A DNA stretch of 64,000 nucleotides from assembly GCA_028023455.1 (NCBI GenBank), contig JAQFVV010000055.1:4494030-4558029 (forward strand), given 5' to 3'. This document shows, one piece after another, positions 31,886 through 42,599 of this stretch. Numbering within the stretch: the stretch's first letter is position 1; every line of letters begins with the position of its first letter. A program made the translations under genes and the position numbers. The notes beneath the pieces are model-generated. The model did not search any database and was not told the origin of the DNA. It worked only from the letters and a program-made list of their open reading frames with translations. Origin of the DNA: Epiperipatus broadwayi. Lineage: Eukaryota; Onychophora; Udeonychophora; Euonychophora; Peripatidae.

Positions 31886-33150
31886 TTAGTGAGGAAAACT
31901 TAAAAAAAATTGATTTATAGTTTAAGCAAACTTGGCTATATATGGCTTTTGTTCATCTTTTCTTTCTTCTTCTCTTGTCAAAGATGATGATCAGATGACA
32001 TCTGTGGCTGGTTTTAAATTTGGCCATTCTTTGGCTATTATTGACCGGTATATGAGTCCACAGTAGATTAGTGATTTAACCCATTCTGTCAGATTTCAAG
32101 GAGCAGAAGCAGGGGGTTTTAACAAGGCATCCTGATTATTTCCTTCATAACGAAAATATTTATTAATACCATTTTTATAGAATTTCAATAACTTTATATT
32201 AATCTTGCTGTGAGCTCCTTTATATATACGCACATCTTCATCTGTATTTACTTGAAAACAAGAATAATTTTTCTTTTTTAAATTTTTTAAAGAGAGAAAA
32301 AAAAATCAATAGCTCATACTCTTAAAAAAAATGAAAACTGTTCATCTCTGATTGCCATTCTTAAAAAAATGGTTAAGTAATTGCCTTCAAAACCGCATTT
32401 TGTTCAGTGATTCTCCTTTTAACCATAATAAAAGCTGACTTTAGCAATATTAATGACTGACTTTAGTAATATTAATGATTACATCTCTTTTTTTTAAACT
32501 ACATATTGTTAGTTCACTCACTTCAAAACAAAAAAAAAACTGAACTCTCAACAAACTGTACTGATTTTTTAATATTATTTCACTCATTTTTATATCTCGA
32601 ATTTCAGATCAAAGAAACTAAAATCCCCCAACAAAAATAACTGTGACTTGAGATAGCAATAAATATCACCCAGATGATTTTAAGTTATTAACAAATAAAA
32701 AATCAACAATTATTTATTCCATCAAAGCATCTCTCTTTCTGAGATAATCTAAGATAATCTAAGAGGCAGATTATATTAAAAAAAACAGTTCGTAATCTAT
32801 AGTCCTTAAAAATGTGTAAAAGTGTTTTGTGTTTACACGGCCATTCTCACACGTGTACATTTTATTTATTAATCATTTTCACATCTTTCTTAACAGTTTT
32901 TCTCTGATCTTCTTTATTTAATAAAAAATACAGCCAAATAATTTAACACATTATTTAATAAAAAAATAATAAATCAATATATTAAATATTGCTTATTACA
33001 TTCTCTCTCTACAACTGCTTATGTTTATCATCTATAAACTATATACTAACAATAATAATACATGCACACATATCTCTATATAAAAGAAATTTTTTTTTTC
33101 ACTTAAGAATACATATATGTGGGAAATGAGAACATATATATACAATATAT
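31886..33150. other. Unassigned AT-rich interval
   Basis: No recognisable gene or transposon. Homopolymer-rich. Confidence 0.4.
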
Positions 33151-33345
33151 ATATATAAAAGTAAGAGTGAAAAGTAAAACTAGTTGAATATTTGACATTA
33201 TATTTCAGTGCATATGTATGCTTATTGTAAACACATTGTGACACATAATTGCAAAAAAAAATTCGTAACGATTTAAATAAGTTTACAATTTTGCATTGAC
33301 TTATACATGGCTTCAAACTGCATCTTGGATACGCCTGCTGTAAAA
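33150..33345 (-). repeat. Repeat family U, copy 1 (inverted relative to 36360-36555)
   Basis: Minus strand shares with 36360-36555 the ordered blocks 'AAAATTGTAAACTTA', 'GTCAAATATTC(A/C)ACTAG' and 'TTACTTT'. The two copies lie 3.1 kb apart in opposite orientation. Family unknown; non-coding. Confidence 0.5.
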
Positions 33346-34090
33346 GATTTAAAATTGTTTTTAAATAGATGAACAAAGATTAGAAAGAAATATGAAAGTT
33401 CAATTCAATGAAAAATAAATATATTTGGAAAGAGTTGAATAAATAACTCTTAAGGCTGGAAAATGTGAGCTATTTATCTTGGAAGAAATAAATGAATATA
33501 AGGATGTTGGCTCTTTAGTAAAAGAGAAAAAATAATTAGATTATTATCATGTTATTTACATGTTTTGAATATATGCAACTTTGAGGAAAACTGTTTGATA
33601 GTCAAAAGCATCAGCTATTTTGAGAGATTAAATAAGATATCGCTTGTGTGCATATAAGAGTGTGACTACATTATAAATATTTTTATTAGTAATTATTTGT
33701 GTAATTGGGAATTCGAGTTGGGACAAAGAGCAAAAAATGAGACAGAAGTTATTAAGAATTTGGTCTACTTCACATATACCAAATATGAGGTATGTGGAAT
33801 AATTTTGAAGGATGATTGGTATGCATCTTAACATTTGGAAATGAAATACTTTATATTAACTGAAGACTAAGAAATTTCTAGGTCTAATTAAATATATATA
33901 TATATTGAATCATGCTATATCAATTGAGTTATTCAAAGGAAAATGGTATGGACTTTTTTTTATAATGAGAGCAATTAAAAGCAAACCAAAATAGCTTTGA
34001 AACTAACAAAACATAAATGAGAACATTGTTTAATTGGATTTATTGGATATGCCAAAAAACCCATTCACTTAAAAAAGATTTCAACAAGTG
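33346..34090. other. Unassigned AT-rich interval
   Basis: No recognisable reverse transcriptase or other coding upstream of the Penelope-like remnant that follows; TA microsatellite at about 33892-33905. Confidence 0.4.
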
Positions 34091-34097
34091 AAGAAAT

Positions 34098-34430
34098 TTG
34101 ATGAATTTATTTTCATGTACTTATATGAGAAATGGAACAAGATATCATGCAAATTGTAGAGCATCATATTATGGGGAGATCAAGGCAGCAATAGAAACCA
34201 GATTACAACAACATAAATATGCATATATTAAAGCTCAGCCAGATCCATCACGTTATTCAATTTTTGCAATTCATCAAAAAATAACAGGACACCAGTGTGA
34301 ACCTCAAGATATCAACCTGGTCTGCAAAGAAAGGCACAATTTAAAAAGAAAAGTGAAGGAGGCCTGCTTCATAGCAATGGATTGCACCATCAACCACAAG
34401 GACACATGTCTCACGATCTCAAGAAAATGA
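34098..34430 (+). pseudogene. Penelope-like element: GIY-YIG endonuclease domain, copy 3
   Basis: The best preserved of three copies: an open frame of 110 codons. Residues 24-40 (YYGEIKAAIETRLQQHK) match the YIG(E/Q)T…R(L/F)xxH segment of the GIY-YIG nuclease, including the conserved arginine. IHQKITGHQ at about 58-66 is the (A)xHxxxTGH motif. RKVKEACFI (about 84-92) is the basic helix with the conserved glutamate, followed by INHKDTC and a C-terminal ISRK (about 97-110). This is the C-terminal endonuclease of Penelope-like retroelements, which act by target-primed reverse transcription. The reverse transcriptase is missing upstream, so the copy is 5'-truncated and not mobile by itself. The start Met is not meaningful; the frame continues from a lost upstream part. 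Confidence 0.75.
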
Positions 34431-34480
34431 AGCAATTAACCTTGAACTTTGCATAATTGCATACAATTAATTCACTTAGA

Positions 34481-34525
34481 GCTATGAAGATGAGAGCACG
34501 TTGCTTGAAAGCGCTTGCAGAATAG
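34481..34525 (+). ncRNA. Hammerhead-like structured box of a Penelope-like element, copy 3
   Basis: Reads GCTATGAAGATGAG (34481-34494), hairpin AGCA-CGT-TGCT (34495-34505), then TGAAA (GAAA at 34507-34510) and GCGCTTGC. Aligned without gaps to the minus-strand box at 12765-12806, the flanks are nearly identical while the 12-nt middle differs yet still self-pairs in both. GC-GCTT-GC after GAAA can form a 2-bp stem III. It lies 50 nt after the stop codon at 34428-34430. The CU of CUGAUGA is replaced by AA, so activity is doubtful. Confidence 0.45.
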
Positions 34526-34549
34526 TATAATTTTATTTTGCTTTAAGTA

Positions 34550-34999
34550 TAAAGCACCTCTATTATTTTACAAGTATATTTTATTCACATGCAAAGTTTT
34601 TGAGTTAGATTTGAATTAGAACATAGTAACATGAATTGGAAAAAAAGATAGATAAACTAATTAGAAAGAAAAAGTAGAGTTATAAAAAATGAATATAGTA
34701 AAAAAAGTTATACAAGACAAAAAAAATTGAAAAAAATTTAGAATAATACTAGACAGAATTTATTATTTGTGTAAAAACAGGAACTTAGATAGGCAGAAAG
34801 GAGATAAAAACTTGAACGATAGATGTAGTTTTTGTTGAAATGTTAGGAAGATACTTGAACATTTGATTATTGCAGGTAGAATATTGAAAGGGGATCACAA
34901 AAAATTATATTGAAAGTGAAATATAAAATTTAAGGGATTAAAAAAACTAGTGATTTTATATATTTTTAAAACCAAAAAAAGGAAATATGTAGAATTTTG
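34550..34999. other. Unassigned AT-rich interval
   Basis: Very A-rich on the plus strand; no gene recognised. Confidence 0.4.
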
Positions 35000-35740
35000 G
35001 AATTAAATTATCACAACTTGATTTTCAAGCATCAAATTTTTTGCATTCATAACTTTGATCCCATCTATTTCAGATTAAAATATTAATGATTATTACAAAT
35101 TGTTCATTAGTTTAGAGATTATCATATTGTTCCTAGATGGATATAAACTGTATATCTAAGTTAAAGATTAGTATAATGATTTTTTTGAATTAAACATAAA
35201 TATATGGAATAATTCCAACTTCATATCTCTTTTTCCATGTGTAAAATCGTTTTTAAAGATATATTTAAATATTCCATTCTACTACACATTATTGAAACAT
35301 GTATATAAATGATTCGCTAAACAGGTATATAAATGATTCGCTAACAACATTCCATGCTTAATCAGCATTCCTCAGTTGGCTTAGACCACAATATCTTACA
35401 TATGTCTTCATTTGTTTAGTATTTCTCAAATATTAAATTATTACAATTTGATTTACAAGTGTCAAACTTTTAACAGTCACAATTTTGATACCATCCACTT
35501 CAGATAAATACAGTAATTATTATTATTAATTAATCATTAGGCAAAAGATTATCATAACATCTCTAACCCAGATATAAACTTTAAACTTCAATTAACAATT
35601 AACATATCTAAATTTTTTACTCAACACAAACATATAGAATAATCCAACTGTATCTTTCTTTTTCAATATTTAATATCTTTTTGATCTATATTTAAAACCT
35701 CCACTCCACATTATCGGAACATAAATAAAAAAAAATGCAA
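35000..35740 (+). repeat. Repeat family V, two diverged direct copies
   Basis: Copy 1 (about 35000-35305) and copy 2 (about 35427-35735) share 'AAATTAT(C/T)ACAA(C/T)TTGATTT', 'GAT(C/A)CCATC', 'CAGAT(T)AAA', 'TTAG…GATTATCATA' and 'CATATCTCTTTTTC'-like blocks in the same order. A short related piece lies at about 60985-61075. Between the copies is a 24-bp tandem (GTATATAAATGATTCGCTAA at 35301 and 35325) and a scrap of family W (about 35345-35400). Non-coding. Confidence 0.5.
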
Positions 35741-36359
35741 ATTATATTCACATCTTTTTCAGATATTTATACATATTTTGAGACTATATTATGGAGTGAA
35801 AATGATAAATATATTTTTTTAAAAAAAGGAACTAAAAAGCAGTATTTTTGTGAAAAAAAAAGAAAACGGGCAGGAGGTTGAAAAAAAAGTGTCATACAGA
35901 ATAATTTAATCTTTTTAGATTGGAAAAAGTAATAGGAGGAAAGTAGATAGATAAACAGACATATAAAATATTTTCAGGATAAACACAGCTAACAGTGTCT
36001 GGGTATATAAAACTTATGCACAGAGAAAAAGAGGTAAAAATGGGATAAGAATCTGTAATACTTTACATGCATGTGAGAGAATATTTATGGTTTATATTTA
36101 GAGTGAAGGATACTAAAAGAGAATCAGAATAAATTATATACAGAGTAAAATAAGTATAAAGATGGAGAGAAAAAGATTTTTAAAGGTTTTGTTTACTCTT
36201 TATAACAAGAAAGGAATTATAAGGGTAGGTTATTGAACTATGGAAACAGATATTTATTAAATTAAATACGTTTCAATATTGGGTGAACAAAATTTGATGT
36301 AAAATCATTTCAAAGGGTGTGAATCCTCAACATGGCTTGCAAGGCCTCTAAAATATGAT
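35741..36359. other. Unassigned AT-rich interval
   Basis: A-rich plus strand; no gene or repeat family recognised. Confidence 0.4.
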
Positions 36360-36555
36360 TATATCAGAGGTATTTGATGCACACTTCAGGATTGTTATGA
36401 AAGCAATCCAACACAAAATTGTAAACTTACTTAAAACTTTGTGATTATATATCGCAATGTGACTAAAGTAAATAAATGCTCACAAATACAGTGTCAAATA
36501 TTCCACTAGTTTTATATTATCCCTTTCCCTTACTTTATAATAAAAGATATATAAA
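36360..36555 (+). repeat. Repeat family U, copy 2
   Basis: Inverted relative to 33150-33345; see that entry. Ends in a TA-rich run. Confidence 0.5.
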
Positions 36556-37070
36556 TAACATTTTATTAGTTAGATATGTACATTTTGTATGTTAATGATC
36601 ACAAACTTGAAATCAGCTCCACGATTTAAAGATTTCCATATGTGCCACTGCGTAATTAGTATTATTTATTTTGTAGGAATTTTTTTTGCTTATCGATACT
36701 GGCAAACATAGCAAACATTATTCAAGGACCTATTTTTGCTTATCATCTTTTAGTAATGATTATGTATTTACTGCGTGAACCACGACAAAGATGCCAAAAA
36801 GTTCAAACTTCTGCTCTCTCTCTCTCTATATATATATATATAAACCATTTTACAAAAATTTTTCATTGCAAACACCTATTATGCTTCCTCTCATTTTGCC
36901 ATGTAGTGAGGATGTTAGAATAAACTGTAATAAAAGATCATTACACAAATTATATTTCAAGGGTGGAAAAATTCTGCCAAGGGATATTTATAATGATTTG
37001 CAGGCCATATAAAATTGACTTAAAAATTAGCTGGCGACATTTGATCAAAAATTTAATTAATTTACCCTTA
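36556..37070. other. Unassigned AT-rich interval with CT/TA microsatellite
   Basis: (CT)n(TA)n microsatellite at about 36812-36842. A 73-codon plus-strand frame across it has no family resemblance and is not called. Confidence 0.4.
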
Positions 37071-37076
37071 ATCATT

Positions 37077-37575
37077 AGAGATGGGCAACTTTTTCAATTA
37101 CCAGGCCAATTTCAACTTTCTCTTTTTAAATGAGGGCCTTATTTTTTTTGTGAATTAAAAATAAAGTAATATTATTATTAATGACTGTTAAACACCAAAT
37201 GACTATTTTTCCAATTTGCCTTGTAACTATTCTTTGCAAACATATTTATATTCTTGAATTATGTTTTGGACAGATTAATTCTACAGCAGCTAGGATGCAA
37301 TCTTTTACCAAACTCCCCTTCAGAAAATGGTTTCAATTTTTCTTTTTGACATAATGTAACTTGTTTTCATATTATTTTGACTTGTTTGTACTTTTTATAA
37401 AATAAGTCAGACAATTAACGATGCTCCTTTTCAAGTTTTTTATTTTAATTTCTTCTTCAACAATTTTATTGTAATCAGATTGTTTGCTAAATAGTGCATC
37501 TTAATATTGTATTCTTTATTAATATTTGAAATACAGCCATTCTTCATATATCTGGAGCTTAATTGTAAATATAGG
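37077..37575 (-). pseudogene. Internally deleted hAT element with BED-finger remnant
   Basis: A hAT-type end (GAGATGGGCAACTTTTTCA, from about 37078) is followed by a minus-strand coding remnant: QLSSRYMKN, then NKEYNIKMHYLA (the zinc-finger His region, usually EYNIKRHYxTKH), a frameshift, then KQSDYNKIVEEEIKIKNL and later a decayed segment near 37320-37350 corresponding to the KPFSEGEF motif. This is the N-terminal BED-finger part of a hAT transposase. The catalytic core and C-terminus are absent. The 5' side is broken by the W insertion that follows. Confidence 0.55.
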
Positions 37576-38043
37576 GGATTTGAACACAGACTTTCAAACA
37601 CCCTTCAACTATCCAAACTGTCATACCCCTGATACCCAGACCACACACATGTATAAAAGATAAATAATCACCAATATACATATTTCATGCTGAAACAGCA
37701 CTCATAAGTTGGCCCAGATCATCATCTTCCATACATATATATAATCAGTGCTCATTTTATATTAAGATAGCAAATTTTCATACTTTAAAGGACAGACTTC
37801 ATTCTACTCCAACTCTTTAGCCATCCATACCATTGAAAATCTGATGATGGAATGCCCAAATCCCATGCTGATGCCAATATTATTATTATGCCTATGTTGA
37901 CCTTAAGTCCACTCTGACTCCTCATGTATAGGATCTTATTTATTTAAATATATAAAAGGGGGATGGGTAGGATGCAGGTATAATGTGTAATATTTGAAAT
38001 ACAGCATTCTTCATATATCTGGAGCTTAATTGTAAATATAGGG
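37528..38043. repeat. Direct repeat of about 50 bp flanking a W copy
   Basis: The block TAATATTTGAAATACAGC(C)ATTCTTCATATATCTGG… through TTGTAAATATAGGG occurs at about 37526-37576 and again at about 37988-38043 with only one or two differences. The first copy is part of the hAT transposase remnant; the second lies beyond W copy 6. The repeat is far longer than a usual target duplication. Confidence 0.8.
37565..37930 (-). repeat. Repeat family W, copy 6
   Basis: Minus-orientation W: GGGGATTTGAACACAGACTT (inverse B-box end), 'CATGCTGAAACAGCACTCAT', 'TTGGCCCAGATCATCATC', 'CAGTGCTCATTTTATATTAA' and 'GACAGACTTCATTCTACTCC'. It faces copy 7 to make an inverted pair of about 770 bp in total. Confidence 0.65.
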
Positions 38044-38332
38044 CATAATAATCTGGGCATTCCATCATCAGATTTTCCACTGGTATGGATAGCTGAAGAG
38101 TTGGAGTAGATTGAAGCTTGTCCATTAAAGTATGAAGATGATATCTTAATATAAACTGAGCACTGATTATACGTGGGAGATGATTTGGACGAACTGATGA
38201 GTGCTGGTTTAGGACGAAATACGCTTATTAGTGATTATTTATCTTTTCTACATGTGTATCAGTGCTATGAGATAGTGTGGATAGTTGAAGGGTGCTTGAA
38301 AGTCCGTGTTCAAATCCCCTATATTTATTTTT
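38044..38332 (+). repeat. Repeat family W, copy 7
   Basis: Plus-orientation W: 'GGGCATTCCATCATCAGATT', 'AGATTGAAGCTTGTCCATTA', 'GAGCACTGATTATACGTGG', 'TGATGAGTGCTGGTTTAGGA' and the tRNA-like end GTCCGTGTTCAAATCCCC (about 38302-38319). Together with copy 6 it forms a fold-back. Confidence 0.65.
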
Positions 38333-38339
38333 ATTAAGT

Positions 38340-41300
38340 AAAATATTTACCAGTCATATAAGGCACATCGATTTACTATTTCATTCTATATAAAAAAAAA
38401 TGTTGTTTCATTTCTTTAGAAATGCGCAATGTTCTGTATCAATTTTTCTTATATTACATCTGAAATTGAATGCAAAATAATAACGTAAGTAAAATTCGAG
38501 TAACATACGTTTGTCTACGAAAATTATCGTAAAACAAACAAAACGCCCTCAGTGTCGGAGATTAAATCCGTAGTCAGATAGGTCGCATAATAGCTAATTT
38601 GTCGGAATATTGTACCTCTAATAGAATGAAGTTGAACTATTACAAAAGTTGGAAAAAGATGTAGTTAAGAAAATATTTTATTTAACTTTTGATTCAATAA
38701 TTATACTACCCATATTTAAATAGAAGTTTTAGATAAGATCATTTTATATATATTTTTGAAAATGTCCGAGGGTCTTAATTTGCCGCGGACCAGAGGTTCG
38801 CCATGATCAGGCGTACATCATCCAGCCAGAGTACTCTTGTATATCAATACAAAAAGATATGACAAAGTATTTTCCTAGAACTATTTTTCAGTAATAAAAT
38901 TTTTTAAAAAAACGAAGAAATCACTAAGACGGACAAAAATATCATTTAATCTAAAATAAATATAATACAGTAGTCATAAGAGTGAGTTATACTACGTAAA
39001 ATACAGTTAACAGCCCATGCTTAAATGAACGTCACTTCCGTTTTATTGAGGTTAATGTAAATGTTAACCGTAGTTTAGTAGAATACGTGTTCGTAACCGC
39101 TAGCGTTTTACTTGGAAGATTGCTGTTTAATTAACTGCATTGATGATACAAATGTTATATGTCTGATTATTAATTTATTCTGCTTTACAATTGCCGGAAC
39201 TTTTTGGGAAAATTAATTAATTTTCAGTTACTGACGCATTTTTTTTTCTGTAAAATTTGTGTATAATATTTAAAAGCACTCAAAATATTATTTTAAAGCC
39301 TTGACAACAGATTAATTTTTGATTCAAACGAAATATTGCAAAAATTTACTACTATTCTGATTATAAAATGTAGAAGCTACTATAAAGTACACATACAAAA
39401 CTTATTTACAATGAATAATATTTGGAAATTATTTGGATTAAAAAATGTAGGCTTAGTAATTCTCTTGTTGGAGATTGAATCCGTGGCATTCTTCTATTAT
39501 CCCCGTAGATAGATCAATCACGTTTCCTTTGCCGCCATTTGGAAACGGTTAGTTTACTTCGTTCTTCGGCTGCAAAATTACTAAACATAAAAATACAAAT
39601 TATAATATTAATAAATAGGATAAATATTTTTGTATAAACATTAGAAAAAAAAATCATAATAAAAATCCCATAAAATAAAAACATCCTCTAAAAGGTTAGT
39701 ATGCCTTAAAATAAACTTTAAAATATTATTTATAGTGTCATATTGATGGTGATTTTTGAATAGTTTTTCTTTTAGGAAATTTTATGAATATGATTTTTAA
39801 ATTTGAAATGATTGTTTGCTTTAAGTTTATCTTTTGCCGGTTAAAGATTCTGCATGCCTTCGTTAATTATGCTAGCGTAATGAATCTTATTTTCGTACTT
39901 GTTTATAGTAAAAATTGTTTTGAAATAGTGAAACCGATATTAATACTATGAGTTAATATTTTGATTTATTTTCTATGTATGTATACTTAAATTTTAAGTA
40001 ACTTGTATTTTTAGTACGCTGACATTTTATTTACTTAGTAATGTTGGAAAGTAATTTATAGAATAATCAAATTAAAACCGTTAAATAAATATAGTAATAT
40101 GAATTTGATGCATGTAAAACTTCTAAAAATTGTTTTCACTGGAGTAATGTTTGTATATTTTTAACAGTAGGAAAAGAAAAATAGTTTTAAAACAAAATAA
40201 TCAAAATTATTGCATTTAGCTGTTATGAGTAAATATTTTCATTTTAGTTTGAAATTTGAATTGTAAGCGCCAATTGTGATCTCGTCAGGTGATATAACTG
40301 GACTTGCAAATTGTAATTAATTTGAACCAGATATTATCAGTCTTTTTTCCCTACTCATTTGTTAATGTTATTTTTCGCGTCGTTTGTTATATGTAAATGT
40401 ATCAGAATGGATATTAATTGTTTATGTTTAACATTTAAAAATAGGTATTTTCCACCTTATGTTTAAATAACGCATGTTTGCAACACATTGTACATGATCT
40501 AAAGATAAACATTTTCACAAAATTAATAATACTTAAAAGTGTAAGACATAATTTAAAGTCTGATTCAACATAGATATAAATATATTTACTAATGGATATA
40601 TGTTATTGTTAAAATTCGATAAACAAGATTCGGTGGAAATCAAACACCAAAAATTGTCATTGTTAATTGTTAGGTTTTTTTTGCCACAAATTTATCCCTT
40701 AAGTAGATTTTAAGTTTCTTGACAAATATTGAGCTAATTGCATTAATGAAAAATTACATGCATCTAGTAAATGTAGAAGCATATATAGTTGATTACTAAG
40801 TCTGATAATTATTTGCAGTTGTGAATGATATTAAATTTCAAATGTGATGTATTACTAATATATATATATGTATACTGAATATTTATTACAGCCTATATAT
40901 GTATCATTTGTATATGATTGTAAATATTAAAATTCAGATAATCATAGAAGGATATATTTATTGTTATTACTAGTTTTTAATTTCTTTGCCACACATTTAT
41001 CCCTGACTTAAACTTAAACTTCTTTATAATAGTTTGAACTAATTTGTGAGTGTTCTGAGGTTGTACTTTACCAAATCTAATGAAATAATATTATGAATGA
41101 TTTATATAATAAATCATTATTTTTTTTTTCAAAATGAAAGCTGTTATTCTATTATAAATATGCATACAGGCAAACTACTATTAATCTTGATTAGTAATTG
41201 GAAAATTATTATCCAAACAAAATTATAAAGTATTTTCATTTATTGTTTTAATTATTTCTGTATTTTGTGCTGATATAAATATAAGCATATTCTGTATTTT

Positions 41301-41399
41301 AAAGTGTTATATTGTTATGAATAAGTAAATTGGTATGGTTTACTAAAAGAATTTCAGTATATATCCAAATTATCAATCAATGAATAGTGCTTTGTATTA
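38340..41399. other. Repeat-poor block, no gene recognised
   Basis: Longest stretch without a recognisable mobile element. G+C and CpG are slightly higher at about 38520-38640, 39000-39110 and 39450-39590, the last containing GCCGCCAT (YY1-like) and the second containing CACTTCCG (ETS-like). A short similarity, 'GGAGATT(A/G)AATCCGT', occurs at about 38558 and 39470. No convincing exon, splice pair or open frame found. Confidence 0.35.
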
Positions 41400-41765
41400 T
41401 GGATAGATCCAGAGAGCAGCCAATTCATCCATTTTTCCAGTCTGTTCTGTGATTGCCTATATCTTCAATTCCACTTATCTCTTCCTATCCTCCAAAACAA
41501 CATCAAACTCTTTTTTTTCTTAGTATTATGTCCAATCCAGCTTCTCTTTTTAATTTCCTCAGCTGCTTTATCATTTACTCTTTCCAAAACTTCATTTGTC
41601 ATTTTATTCATCCAGTGAATTTTCTTTATTCTTATTCACATTTTTGAGATTTACAATCTATTCTGAATTCTTTTAATCATTGTCCATATTTCACAACAGA
41701 ACTATAATGCACTCCAAACATAGCATTTTAATTAATCTTTTCCTAATTCTTTCTTCTACACTATA
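41400..41765 (-). pseudogene. Non-LTR retrotransposon C-terminal fragment (second LINE family)
   Basis: Across several minus-strand frames, ECIIVLL near 41710, IDCKSQKCE near 41650, KFTG and KMTNEVLERVNDKAAEE near 41590, IKKRSWIGH near 41540, and later NRLEKWMN near 41430. This follows the order YGSETW, KWxDKVTNEEVLxRVxE, RRKxxWIGH of the C-terminal tail in a LINE family different from the RTE-like one, where the equivalent tail reads WAGHIARRDDNRW. Full of stops and frameshifts; truncated at both ends. Confidence 0.55.
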
Positions 41766-42540
41766 AATAATAAAATTAATGTTTGTTTATATTTTCACTG
41801 GAGTTTGAGCAGTGAAGTTTTATAGTTGAAATTTGAAAAATTCACAAATCCAAAAAATAACTAGAACCACAGATTTCAGATTAATGATAGTTTACCTGTA
41901 TATACTTTTGGAAAAAAAATATAATTTTTTATATATTTTGATAATATTTTTTATTTAGCATTTACGATGTACCGAGACTCCTTTTGATGACTTCATTTCA
42001 CATTTGGTTCTGCCTCTAAGAATGATTTAAGAGCACCTGAGTGGTATATGGCAACCCCTCCCCTTCCCATATATGAAAAATAAGGTAACATGAAATTTAT
42101 TTTGTTTCTTGCATGAACATATTCCTTTTGGCATATTTTGACTCCATTACATTATTCTACAGAAGAATTAATGATAAAATGTTGTATATCATACTGAACA
42201 TCTGGATTGAATCTTTAAAAGCAAGATATTTTAATTATTTTGTAATAATTAAAAATTATTAATTACTTGGATTATCTTTATTAAAGGGGCATTTATATAT
42301 TTTTTAAGTTCATAATTTAAATAAAACTAAGACCATTCATCATTTTAAAATTATATTTTTTTATAAAATTAACCAATTTGATTTAGATATTGAGACTATA
42401 TATGGATTGCTTCATGTAATATTATATAGTCTTGATAGGAAGAAATGCCTTGTTGAAGAGCAGAAAGTACTAGTTAAATTGCTTAAGACTTTATTGGGGG
42501 TGGGGGGTTGAAAAAATTAGTTGATATCACTATGAACTAG
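41766..42540. other. Unassigned AT-rich interval
   Basis: No gene recognised. A slightly G+C-richer patch lies near 41960-42075. Confidence 0.4.
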
Positions 42541-42544
42541 TGAA

Positions 42545-42588
42545 CCCCCCCCCCCAACCAATAAATATTTCATTTGGGGGGGGGGGGG
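42545..42588 (+). repeat. C11-spacer-G13 self-complementary tracts
   Basis: C11 at 42545-42555 and G13 at 42576-42588 are separated by 20 nt of AT-rich sequence, so one strand could fold into an 11-bp all-G:C hairpin. A G5TG6 run lies just upstream (about 42496-42507). Confidence 0.9.
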
Positions 42589-42599
42589 CTGCAAATAAA

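Noticed and set aside
33032-33376. 114-codon minus-strand open frame rich in Y, I and F
   Set aside because: Composition follows from AT-rich and TA-microsatellite sequence, and it overlaps repeat family U.
37940-38125. 61-codon minus-strand open frame
   Set aside because: It is a read-through of repeat W copy 7 and the duplicated hAT fragment, not a gene.
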